Assembly: GCF_036588685.1 (NCBI RefSeq)
Contig: NC_086375.1
Coordinates: forward strand, 45,911,270-45,975,269
DNA length: 64,000 bases
Direction: 5' to 3'
Origin: Mytilus trossulus
Lineage: Eukaryota > Mollusca > Bivalvia > Mytilida > Mytilidae
Shown: one piece after another, positions 35,375 to 45,834 of the stretch
Layout: each line of letters opens with the position of its first letter
How positions within the stretch are numbered: the first letter of the stretch is position 1
Program-made: the position numbers and the translations under genes
Notes under the pieces: generated by a model
Told to the model about the DNA's origin: nothing
Seen by the model: the letters and a program-made list of their open reading frames with translations, nothing else
The model's database searches: none

Positions 35375-35725
35375 TTACACCACTGGGTCGATGGCACTGC
35401 TGGTGGTCGTTTCGTCCCGAGGGTGTCACCAGCCCAGTAGTTAGTACTTCGGTGTTGACATGGATATAAACTATGTGGTGATTTTTTATTTTATAAACCT
35501 CCTGTTTGCAAAACTTTGAACTTGTTCGAAAAACTAAGAATTTGTTTTTTCTGGCATACTTAACCTTCGTCGTATTTTGCACATCTTTTTTTGGAATTTC
35601 GGGTCCTTGATGCTTTTCAACTATGTTTGGCTTTATAACTATTTTGATCTGAACATTACTTATGAGTCTGATCTAGACGAAACGCGCGTCTGGCGCATTA
35701 AATTGTAAACCTGGTACCAATGTAC
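35375..35725 (+). mobile_element. Retrozyme-like unit, plus strand, decayed ribozyme
   Basis: Body (GGGTCGATGGCACTGCTGG, GTTTCGTCCCGAGGGTGTCA, CAGCCCAGTAGTTAG) leading to the hammerhead at about 35651-35695. There CTGATGA is changed to CTTATGA and the stem I strand is poor, while GACGAAACGCGCGTCTGGCG is perfect. Predicted inactive. Confidence 0.7.
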
Positions 35726-35844
35726 TATCATTATTCTCAGAGTGTAAGACTTTGATCCTCATGTCAATTAAACGCATTTTTAAATGGATCAAAATACAAC
35801 AAACTTATATGTAATACAAATAGGTGGCTGTAAGGTAACTACCA

Positions 35845-35960
35845 AACCAGGTTCAACTCACCATTTTCTTCGAAAAATTCCTGTACCAAGCCAGGAACAT
35901 GAAAGTTGTGTTATACTTGTTTGATTTTGTCATTATTTGTGGACTTTCCCTTTTTGGTCC
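35845..35960 (+). repeat. Copy of the CCTGTACCAAGTCAGG repeat
   Basis: AAACCAGGTTCAACTCACCA, CCTGTACCAAGCCAGGAAC, TTTGATTTTGTCATT and GGACTTTCCC match 25130-25475. It ends where a hammerhead remnant (36013-36050) starts. Confidence 0.6.
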
Positions 35961-36012
35961 TCAATGCTCTTCAACTTTGTACTTTATTTGACCTTTAAAC
36001 ATTTTTTGATTC

Positions 36013-36050
36013 GAGCGTCATCGATGAGTCTTTTGTAGACGGAATTTATC
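36013..36050 (+). ncRNA. Hammerhead remnant adjoining reverse transcriptase fragment 2
   Basis: GAGCGTCATCGATGAGTC, loop TTTTGTA, GACGG. CTGATGA is scrambled to TCGATGA and the text stops matching after GACG, about 35 bp before the reverse transcriptase reading frame. Inactive. Confidence 0.6.
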
Positions 36051-36084
36051 TTTTATGCATGCGTTTGTTTGGATTTGTGAATGT

Positions 36085-36870
36085 AGACTCTTTACTTATA
36101 AAGATGATGTTCTTTCACTAAATAATTCAAAATTTGGTGACTATGTGGAACGCATCTTATTTTATCCCATTGAACTAGATATAAAGGATACTACAGATAC
36201 AGTCAAGTCGGCTTCATATCTTGACTTACATCTAGAAATTGACAATGAGGGTCGATTGAAAAACAAAACTTTACGATAAAAGAGATGATTTCAGCTTTCT
36301 AATTGTGAACTTTCCATTTCTAAGTAGCAACATTCCAGCAGCACCTGCATACGGGGTATATATCTCACAATTGATACGATATTCCCGTGCATGCATTTCC
36401 TATCATGATTTTCTTGATAGAGGATTGCTGCTCACAAGGAAGCTTTTAAACCAAGAGTTCCAAATGGTGAAGTTGAAATCATCCCTTCGTAAATTTTACG
36501 GACGCCATCACGAGTTGGTTGGCCGTTATGGAATAACCGTTTCAAAAATGATATCGGATATATTCCTTACGTCGTAACTACAATCCCCTTCCCTTTCATG
36601 AATGTGACCTACCGAATCAGGCTATTTACCGGATTTGTTATCACATAAGCAACACGACGGGTGCCACATGTGGAGCAGGATGTGTTTACCCTTCCGGGGC
36701 ACCTGAGATCACCCCTAGTTTTGGTGGGGTTCGTGTTGTTTATTCTTTAGTTTTCTATGTTGTGTCATGTGTATTATTGTTTGTCTTTTTGTCTTTTTCA
36801 TTTTTAATCTTGTTTTAGATTTATGAGTTTGACTGTCCCTTTGGTATCTTTCGTTCCTCTTTTATAAAAC
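36085..36870 (+). pseudogene. Penelope-like reverse transcriptase fragment 2 with 3' tail
   Basis: Plus strand. TYKDDVLSLNNSKFGDYVE starts at the catalytic block (KDD where IDD is expected), continues SASYLDLHLEIDNEGRL and stops at a frameshift near 36275. It resumes with NFPFLSSNIPAAPAYGVYIS, QLIRYSRAC, DFLDRGLLLTRKLLNQ and KFYGRHHELVGRYGITVSK, ending at a stop at about 36575. A non-coding tail follows (GGAGCAGGATGTGTTTACCC, GGTGGGGTTCGTGTTG, GAGTTTGACTGTCCC, GGTATCTTTCG). It is 5' truncated, broken and inactive. Its tail matches fragment 1 and the remnants at 6175-6420 and 44850-44935. Confidence 0.75.
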
Positions 36871-39800
36871 CTTTAACAGTCATATTTGACAAAATATTTA
36901 TGCACCTAGTGGTATCCTCATGCATGTTTTTCTATAGAGCCTTTTCATTTACATCTTATTAAAATACAACAATTTCAATATGCACAAAATGGGCGTTTTA
37001 TACGCTCTTGGCGCAGCTGTTTATGAAATGTGTTGAAAAGATAAAATTCATAAATAAGCAATTTTACCTTATATTTTCATATTTATATATTACATCACTA
37101 ATGTGCTACATGTATGAGTTGTTTCTGTATCCATTATAACTTTAACTTGTTTTGTTTGATGATTCATTAAAAGGTATGTTATTCTAAAATCGAAGACAAA
37201 AATAAATAATTTCCTGGTCTGAAAAGAAATGGGACGATAATGCATGCATAAAAAAATGTTAATTTTCTATACGTTCTAGTGTATTTTTATACTAACAAGT
37301 ACATAGAGTTTTTAAAACTAATCAATAGATTATATAAGTTTTATTTGGTAACTCTAACGCTACTTCGGAAACTGTTGTTAAATAGTAGCATGTTTTTGGA
37401 TCCTCGAAACAATATGAGTCTTATCTCATGATGAATTATAACATTGGGTGCCACTTCAGAGCATCGGTCAACACATCCGGCACATTGATGTTCGTGTTGT
37501 TTACTCTTTTGTTTTCTGTGCTGTGTATTGTGGTCTGTTGTAAGTGCTAACGTGTTCTATTGTTGTCCAATAAATTATATCCCTGTCATTCTTTGTCTAA
37601 TGAGTTTGATAGCCTTATGTAATTTCATACTTTGGTGACCTTCTGCTGTTGACTGTACTATGGTCGGGTTGTTGTCTCTTGAACACATTCCCATTTCCAT
37701 TCTCAATTTTATTCAATTCTTTACAATTGTGAATATATTGGGAAAAAGAATATTTTGAATATTGATAATTGAAAATATGAAAGTTGGATTGCATTACGAT
37801 TTGGAGTGATATATAGCATAAAAAAAGTTGGAGTAAAATAAAATAATAATACCAACCTTAAAAAACAAACCCAAAACCCAAAAGGACACCAAATTGATGT
37901 CATTGCTGAAGCCAACTTAACTACAAGCAATTTTTACAGATGTGTCAGTGAGTGTCACAAAAATTATGTGTTTCCTGGAACAATAAGGTTATTTAGATCG
38001 ACTGACATTTCTTCAAATTATATGTTTATATGCATACTCAATTAATTTTTTTCACTAAGAACACAATTGTTTTCTGTGTTTTGTGTTGTAGAATCTTAAT
38101 TTCATCCTGTCTCCTTCAAGGTTATTTATTTTCAGTACCGACCAGTTTCTCCTTATTATGGGGCGTAAGAATATGTTATATTTACAACTGTTTTTCTATA
38201 TTTTCGCAATATCACACAGTAGGTCCGAGAACACAATTATTTCGTAGTGCATTTCTTTAAAAACATAAATGAAAATTAAAAAAATCCATACTGCACTTTC
38301 TCAAAGAAACTTTTACAGTGTGTTGTACTACTTTTGGGACAAATTATATCAAAATTATAGAAAACTTCATCGTCTCTAACTCAAAATATGGACAATTTTA
38401 TGTCTAACGCGTCTTGAAATCTTTTTACAGCTTCCGAAGTGCTAATTTTAAACCTTTTTCAGCTGGATCAAATCACTACTTTCCTTTAAAATTCTGGACC
38501 CAAATGTATTTACAGTGTAATTTCATCCTCCTTCTTGCAATTTGAGGCATTAAATATGGAGAAATAAATTTGGAAGGGGTATAAAAATTAATGGCAAGTA
38601 ACCCACTGTCAACACTAGGGACTATATCAAGGGACAACAATGAAGGTCTCGGACCAGTAGGTACATCCTTGGGCGTCTTAATAAAGCAATAGATAATCAT
38701 CCTTCCTTGTATTGTTCGGAGGGCGGAGCAGTACAGGAATATTACACTGCTTTTTACAAGTGTCGATTTAGACATTGTATTGGGTACTTGAAGCTTAATC
38801 TTCCTTGGCGTAACATTCGCATTAGTTGTACCTTTATATCATAGAAGAATGAAATAAAAAGGCACGCATTGAAATAAGACAGTAATTTTTCTCCAAAGAT
38901 GAAATATGTATTACAATATTGACAAAAGAAAGACATATCCACAAGGGTGCAAATGTTAGCAACTAAGAGTCACATTATAGCCCTCAAAACCCGTACCGTA
39001 AAGTCACTTATGAAAGAGCTGAAATATGAAAAATTAATTAAACGAAAAAAAAACCTTTGCCTAGTCATTGATAAAACAAACGAAAAACAAATACAAACAG
39101 ACTGCAATCAACGACAACTACAGGCGACTTTGAATTAGAAAATACAGTTTTGTGGTGATTCAGATTATTTGTGAAAGGTGAAAGTTCAACCAAAACTCCC
39201 TTTAACAGAAAAGTAAAAATCATGTAAGAACAATTTTGACTTTTAGAAATTGCAACCCTAATTTAAGAAACAATTCAATTGTGGATTTAAAAAAAACCCG
39301 AATTTATGTGTATAAAAAAATCATTATAGTAGTACCAACAGGCTTGTTAAAGTGTTCTTGTAGTTCATCTTTGCACTTTTTATGAAAGGGGAGTTGTTCC
39401 ATTATTAATCTTGTCGCGTCTTTTTTATATTGCTACAGAGTGATTGGTGCTTCACTAGCTGTCATTTCATAAGTAATATTAAGTTTTGCCATTGGCACTC
39501 TCCGTTACACATTTTATTGTTAATTGGTCACCAAACAAAAACGCCACCTCTTTTTCTGAATTTGCTATTTCTAATGCTCTTAACCTTCGTATTTTATATG
39601 ACTTGCCAACTGTAATTGAGCGTCGCATATGCTCATTATTAAGACAAAACACAAGTCTAGCGAAACAAATTACAAGTCTAGTATCTTAAATGATTGTTTT
39701 TATCAATTATTAGCAAGAGACATTTTAGATAAGAGAAAAAGATTTAACAGATATTAATAAAGGGTAATTTACTTTTTTATCATTAAGCATTGTTCGTTGA

Positions 39801-40609
39801 TGGCATATAGATATTTGTATATACTATCCTCTACTTTTGAGTTTGCCATTTGCTTAAGGACTCTCCGTTTAGAATTTCCTTGGAGTCCGAATTTTTTGTT
39901 AGTTTACTTTTTATTCCCTGGTTTATTATTAACAATGTAGTCATTACTTCGCCACATAATTAATAATCTGCATTTGTTAAATATTCAAAATTTGCAAAAT
40001 TTATAACTTGAAATCATTTAAACAAATAAGTTGTAACTACCTTAGGCAAAGCTGACCTTTTAATTGTTTTGACTATTCGTTGAAGGTCTATCATACAAAA
40101 ACTCCCCGGAGCTATGTTGATTTTTTTATAAACCACTGTTTAACAAACACATATTATGGTAAAAATAATTGATCTGAACATGTTTAGCTTATCTTGTTTT
40201 CTATAAATTAATTTGGTATGTAATGATTTATTCCAAAAGGTCATTTAATATTTCTTCAGGATAGATACTGTTTGGGGTTACTAGCAGATACGTTTCTTCA
40301 TTTTTGAAACTAAAAAGCACATACGTTTCCTTCTACAACTGTTTTTTTTTTAAACTAAATATGTGTAATAATAAGTAGAACGATACGAGTAAAAGCAGTT
40401 TTTCTGTTTAGAACTCTATTTATATATTATGATTTAAAATTGAGTTATGGCCCTTTGACTGATCGTCTTTAAACATGTTGATAAATTACATTTACTTAGA
40501 TTTAGATGAAAATGATAATTTCCTCATCGAACAAGAAATCTCTAAAAGACAACACCAACAGGGCACCAATTCAATTCCTTAAATCGTTAGAGCTATTTTA
40601 TTAATGTTT
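36871..40609. other. Intergenic, mostly unrecognised
   Basis: AT-rich. About 37440-37710 looks like scraps of the Penelope-like tail (GTTCGTGTTGTTTACTC) joined to the GGGTTGTTGTCTC repeat. About 39840-39910 carries a piece of the GACTTTCCG-type repeat. Short reading frames at 38476-38775 and 39430-39690 show no motif I know. Confidence 0.45.
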
Positions 40610-40887
40610 CTCCAGGTATTAAACTCAAGGTTTTAAAAACTATATAAAAACTCATTAAAGATACCTTGTATGCCAGAAGCGCGATTCGTCTTTATAAGAC
40701 GTATCAGTGAAGCTCGAATCGAAACAGAAGAGAGGACAAACACTTAAACAAATACAGTAATGGTAGTATATTCCTCGGTATAGAAAAATATAAGTGTTTT
40801 GAATAATTGAAACATTCTATAAACGGTAAAGTTACAGTAAATGAACATATCAAAGCTATTTCATGTCAACACAAAAGTGCTGTATTG
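40610..40887 (-). mobile_element. Decayed retrozyme-like unit, first part
   Basis: The hammerhead remnant at 40670-40716 reads CTGATAC and GACGAATC, so both core strands are damaged. The body then runs to AACACAAAAGTGCTG, where another repeat interrupts it. The missing end of the unit continues at 41446. Confidence 0.6.
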
Positions 40888-40993
40888 TTGAAGTCACTAC
40901 TGTGAACTATACTGTTACTTGTTTGCCTCTAATTGTCTCTATTGGAGGGTTATCTCAATGGCAATCATACCACATTTTTTAAAAATTTTATAT

Positions 40994-41445
40994 CAAGGGT
41001 TACAATCAAAATCACGTGATGGATATACACACACCGGAAGTTACAGTCGAACTCGCCGCTTGAAAGGTTGGTAGTTGCATTTTCTTGTTTATATCAATTA
41101 AATTTTGATTAATAATGTGGCACACCGAATGTCGGATAGTATGTAGTTTTTAAATACACAATTGTTTTTGCTAGAAAGCGTGCAGTTATTGCAAACACTA
41201 CGACACAGTTCCAGATTTTCGACGGATAACTGTGCCACGAAGTGTTAGCATTAACTGCACGCTTTCCAGCAAGGATAATTGTGTATTTCAAAACTAGATA
41301 GTATCCGACATTCGGTGCACTATCTTATTTATTAAAATTTATTGATATAAACAAGTAAATACGACTACTTACCTTTCAAGCGGTCTGCTCGACTGTTACT
41401 TCCGGTGTGTGTATATCCATCACGTGATTTTGATTGTACCCCTTG
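40994..41445. mobile_element. Fold-back element with long inverted repeats and TATAT target duplication
   Basis: Outer ends CAAGGGTTACAATCAAAATC and GATTTTGATTGTACCCCTTG. The inverted arms extend inward through GGATATACACACACCGGAAG and on to GCACACCGAATGTCGGATA and GCGTGCAGTTA, leaving a short centre near 41215. Direct repeat TATAT at 40989-40993 and 41446-41450. Non-coding. An outer-end fragment also lies at about 10768-10796. Confidence 0.8.
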
Positions 41446-41640
41446 TATATTGGGCTAGCGATTTCATCGGGGACGAAACGTCCACCAGTAGTGTCATCGA
41501 ACCAGTTTTTGTTAAAACTCATCAAAGTTACCCGGCTTATAATTTGGTATGCAAAACACGTGTTTCGTCTTCAATTGACCCGTGAGTTGAGCTCAATCAA
41601 CAATGGGAAGACAAAACCAAAACTGAAAGTTAAAAAAAGT
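41446..41640 (-). mobile_element. Retrozyme-like unit, continuation and next ribozyme remnant
   Basis: Forward GGGCTAGCGATTTCATCGGG, GACGAAACGTCCACCAG and GTGTCATCGAACCAG complete the body broken off at 40887. Then the next hammerhead remnant (41546-41592) reads CTCACGG and GACGAAACACGTG; inactive. Confidence 0.6.
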
Positions 41641-41697
41641 TGGAGATATGGCTAAGGCAAGCTATTCCTGGTGTAAATAAACCTTAATGTTTTGAAT

Positions 41698-42915
41698 TAG
41701 AATAAGAATAAGAAATTTATTATTCCAATCAAGGGCCCTAGAAGGGCAGCATAACATGTACACATAAAACAATACATCATGATTTGTAACAGAAAAACAT
41801 GTTTATATACTAAAATGAAACATTAAAAAAAAATTAGACAGATGTTGTTATCTTCATTCTATAAAAAGCACATACATTTAATTCCAGGCAGGATCAGAAC
41901 CATAAAATCATTACAATTATCATTGTTATTACATACATTAATTAACATTTCGTCTAACATCTAGACATGTAATAATATAGCTCCCCAAATATTTAAGTAC
42001 AGACAAATTTTCATTTATAGTAAATAACCAAACAAATTAAGCCTCATTTGAAAGATATCTAAAATTAGGACAGATACAGTTTATCTCCTAGAAAAATATC
42101 TCCCTATTATTTTTGTATGCTGGACAACTAGTTATAAAATGCTGTTCATTTTCAACCAGATTTAGAGTACATTTCTTACAAAACCTTTTGTCTCTTTCTA
42201 TATATAATGTTTTATACAACGCAGTCATAGGTTTGAACGTAGTTTTCAATTTAGACTCGTTAATGTTTTATACTATATATAGTACCCGTCTCCTTCTATT
42301 TTGAGATCATGTTCACTGATTCTAATTTTACATATGGCACTTTTCAATTGAATTTTTTTTAAAGATAGATACATTGCTTTCGAAAAACAAGTTTTAAGTT
42401 TGAAATAAGTATCTAATTTACTACTCTATATATCTGTTCTGTTTGTGTTCCAAAATTTTACAAAACTATTACAAAGTTTTTGCTGTTAAATTGACTTGAT
42501 AAAAAAAAAGTTCAGCTTCACATCCAAATTATGAATACTAAGCTTTTTAAATGTATGGATGAACACCAGCATTTCAATATTATTATTAAACATGTTTTTG
42601 TTACACATATAGGTATCATACAGTAAACCATCTTTCATATTTTTTTTTATTCCAAACCAATATTTTAGTATTGATAATACAACTAAAATATATAACAGGA
42701 ATCTACCAAGCTCTCCTAGCACAGCTAGGTTAGAAGACTTTTTGTTTAAACCTAATATATACTTCATATATCTTAAACTGGATTTATCTAAAAAAGCATT
42801 CATATAAATGTGCTGTAATAAATATTCACTTTCTTTCTGGCATGCTGCAGAGCTAGTTTTAAACATATCTGTAATTTCACTGCCATACATTAAAATGGGT
42901 TTTATTGTATGGTCA
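41698..42915 (-). pseudogene. LINE reverse transcriptase remnant (C-terminal half)
   Basis: Minus strand: TIKPILMYGSEI at the top, then KYILGLNKKSSNLAVLGELG (typical of the thumb region) in an open stretch down to 42486. After frameshifts a zinc-knuckle-like CKKCTLNLVENEQHF, ITSCPAYKNN follows near 42110-42190. The 3' end carries GGGCCCTTGATTGGAATAAT and a tail of TTCTTATTCTTATTC near 41698. A different LINE family from that at 7700-9670. Inactive. Confidence 0.75.
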
Positions 42916-43439
42916 ACTCATATATATGTAATAGAGTAGAAATACTTGGATTTGAAGATGATAAAGATCTTTGCAATTTGAAGACATAAAACTTACTATT
43001 TTACACTGTATTATGCTCTTTGAAAGCCATCAGTTATTCTTTCAAAACAGTAGCAAAAATATACAACAACAGGAATCTGAAAATAATAATTGCCAGAAAT
43101 CAACGTACGATGTTAAAGAATCGTGTTACAAAGTGTAAAAAAATACTGACTGTAATATGTCATTTCGTTCCGAGTCCATCCTGGTTACAGAGCGATACTC
43201 TTTATTATACAGTACATTCACTTTCAATATTGGACTTAGTCGTTTGTTTACAGAGTGAGTGACAAATGTTCCTTCGTTTCATTAGTAGCTATATTGCTCT
43301 GTTTATTATCTACTGTCAATCAAAGGTTATAAATACAGAAAATCGAGAACCATAATTCGACAGACATAAAAATGAGTCTGGTATGAAATGTGTCAAAAGC
43401 GGGGTTGAAATATCTAAAGTAATAGTAATTTGTTTGTTA

Positions 43440-43683
43440 TAGTTTTCACGCATTTTTTCAGCGCCACCGTTTGAGCTATTTCGAGGCGGTCAGTTTTCAA
43501 TGGTGGAGAAAGCAGGAGTGCTCGGAGAAAATCAATCGAACTTCGACATCTGACAATCCTCTGCAATTAAGATTCGAGTCGAGTGCACCAGTGCGAGCTG
43601 GGTTCGAATTATCAACCTCAGTGTTGACTGGCTAGTGATTACAATAGTAGAACTACTGAGACCACGTGACCACAGGGGTCCCT
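43440..43683 (-). repeat. tRNA-derived SINE with conserved central domain
   Basis: On the minus strand the head reads CTGTGGTCACGTGGTCTCAG (A box), then AATTCGAACCC (B box), resembling a Ser/Leu-type tRNA. A central block follows with AAAACTGACC-type text, GATTTTCTCCGAGCACTCC and TGCTTTCTCCACC. The central block recurs without a head at 58840-59010. It resembles the shared central domain of bivalve Meta-SINEs as I remember it. Confidence 0.7.
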
Positions 43684-43931
43684 AATAGTTATTTGAAAAG
43701 ACAAACAAAGGATACTAACACTTATATTTGCGGAACCTTCATTCGAATTTTATACTTTAAAAACCAAAGAAAGATGATCCCTACTGATTACTACACAATG
43801 GAAAATAGTGTCTATGGGATGCTTAAACGGGTGCATGTTTTCTAATGTGTTTGACCAAGTGAGAGGCGCACCTTCCATGATTAATCAAATTTCATAAAAC
43901 ATTCGCAGGTCTAGTACTGTTGACTTTATTT

Positions 43932-43977
43932 GAGCGTCACTGATGAGTCTTATGTAGACGAAACGCGCGTCTGGCGT
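43932..43977 (+). ncRNA. Hammerhead ribozyme, type I, complete core (copy j)
   Basis: Best copy: GAGCGTCA, CTGATGA, stem II GTC/GAC around TTATGTA, GAAA, stem III ACG/CGT, GTC, TGGCGT. All invariant bases are present, with six stem I pairs. Predicted cut is between 43971 and 43972. Body text follows only briefly (AATCCTAGTACCTTTGATAA) to about 44010, so it is a solo ribozyme. Intergenic, plus strand. Confidence 0.88.
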
Positions 43978-44689
43978 ACTAAATTATAATCCTAGTACCT
44001 TTGATAACTATTATCTAACAGAATGGCTACTCTACGTCGATCAAAATTTTCGAAGTTTCACCCTCTTTAGATTCTTCAAAAATTTTGAAAATATAATGTT
44101 ATGAAGGGTCGGCAAGTCTTGGATTTTAATTTTTGTGTTGTGTGTGGACAAGACTTGCATACAAATATCACATTACAAATAAAGGACAAAGCTTTGAAAT
44201 AGGATATAATATAATCTTATAAATTCTTTCAATTAAAATTTCAATGAATAGCATTTTTTAATCAAAGAATGTTTTACCTTCAATTTTTACTGATAGTATA
44301 TAAGACATACATAAAACTGTAGTTTTGGTAGCCAGGACGGGTTTGTGTCATTATGTTCATATCTCAATTAAGCCACTTATACATACTAGTGTGAATTAGT
44401 TTAAATGTGAAATACACTAATACAGCTTTAAATAGATGTATGAAGCAGTTGTTACCAAATAGTCCGTTCCTATGTATGTTCCACTTCAGTGTTTCTGTTG
44501 TTCTATTGTTTTCCTCTTATAAAAGTTGATGTGTTTCCCTCGTTTTTTTTTAAAAACAAAATTGTTTTATCTCAATCTATTTATGACTTTTGAACAGCGG
44601 AACATTACTGTTGCCTTCATTTAGTATCATCCAGTGTTTTGTCTTGAATGTAATATATTTTTATGTGATTGGAAAAAATCATCAAAGAT

Positions 44690-45085
44690 ACTAAGCTTAC
44701 AATTTTGTAGGTAAGTCGAGGGTTTAGTCTACAACAGATTTTTAAGAGAAATGTCGAATCAAATAAGTATCTTAGTTGAAGATCACCGAGGACTCAAATA
44801 TCCTAAAGTGCTGTCAATGCAGTTAAGGTAATTTATTCCGTTCATTTTTAGCCATGGCGTTGTCAGTTTTTTTTCGATTTATGAGTTTGACTGTCCTTCT
44901 GGTATCTTTCGTTTCTCTTTTATTCCGAGAAGTCTTTTGAATAGTGCATAGCTTCGTATACAGTTCATTTATAAATATGACCACATCAATGATAGTTCAT
45001 TTTAGCACAGAAATGCTGACTTTTGGGCTGGTGATACCATCGTTCAGGAAACCTCCACAATCATTGACTTCGATCCAGTGGTTGT
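44690..45085 (-). mobile_element. Decayed retrozyme-like unit split by a Penelope-like tail
   Basis: 44690-44845 and 44935-45085 carry body text (for example ATATGACCACATCAATGATA and GGGCTGGTGATACCATCG). Between them, 44850-44935 matches the plus-strand 3' tail of Penelope-like fragment 2 (GCCATGGCGTTGTCAG, GAGTTTGACTGTCC, GGTATCTTTCG). The ribozyme region is unrecognisable. Confidence 0.55.
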
Positions 45086-45394
45086 ATGCTCAATTTGGAA
45101 ATTGCAATGTTGATCCAGTACAGCAACTAGAGTATCGAAGATTGATACGTTTTGTCTTTTATCTTTCTTGCCTACTTCACGAGTAAAGAGGGTTGATTTT
45201 AAGAGTTTGGTTACATGTTGTTTCTCTATTACTCATTCGTTTGATGTGTTTGAACATTTGATTTTGCTATTTCCTAGGGTCTTTCCGTTAAGAGTTCCTC
45301 TGAATTCTTTTTTTTTTTGGTTATATAACTTGATACATGTTCAGATTCGAAGTCGGGGCATAACTGTTTAGTGTTAGTCATTTCTTGTATAATA

Positions 45395-45655
45395 GTTATC
45401 AAAGGAACCAGGCTTATAATTTAGTACGCCAGACGCGCGTTTCGTCTCATCAGTGACGTTCATATCAAAATATTTATAACGCCAAACAAGTACAAATTTG
45501 AAGAGCATTGAGGATCCAAAATTCCAAAAAGTTGTGCCAAATACGGCTAAAGTAATAAGATAAAGATAAAAATATTTTATTTAAGGTAATCTATGCATTG
45601 GATAAGAAAAGCCTTAGTTTTTCGAAAAATTCAAAGTTTTGTAAACAGGAATCAA
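45395..45655 (-). mobile_element. Retrozyme-like unit whose ribozyme lacks stem II
   Basis: Near 45425-45462 the minus strand reads GTCACTGATGA directly followed by GACGAAACGCGCGTC, TGGCGT. The stem II strand and loop (about 10 nt) are deleted. The body follows (forward GAAGAGCATTGAGGATCC, TTGTGCCAAATACGGC) and is interrupted at about 45555-45583 by an A/T-rich insert resembling a LINE tail. Confidence 0.7.
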
Positions 45656-45834
45656 CACGTTGTTTTTTTCCGTCTGTATTGTTTCAAATTTTTAACTCCG
45701 GGACCATTTATAACTCACTATAAGGTGTGACTTTGCTCAATGTTTCATGTTGCTAATATTTCAATGTATCCGGCGTATAAAGACGTTAATAAACTATGTT
45801 GTTTGTGTCCTAAAATAAAATAACGACCAAGTAC

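Noticed and set aside
38476..38775. Minus-strand 99-codon ORF as a gene
   Set aside because: No recognisable motif, no splice context, low coding character; probably chance.
39430..39690. Two overlapping plus-strand ORFs of 61 and 67 codons
   Set aside because: Different frames of the same stretch; no known family and no support from neighbours.
42486..42890. Stand-alone 134-residue protein
   Set aside because: It is the thumb region of a decayed LINE reverse transcriptase; its ATG is internal.
43600..43683. A functional tRNA gene
   Set aside because: A- and B-box-like text is present, but the stems do not pair cleanly and the sequence continues into a SINE body.
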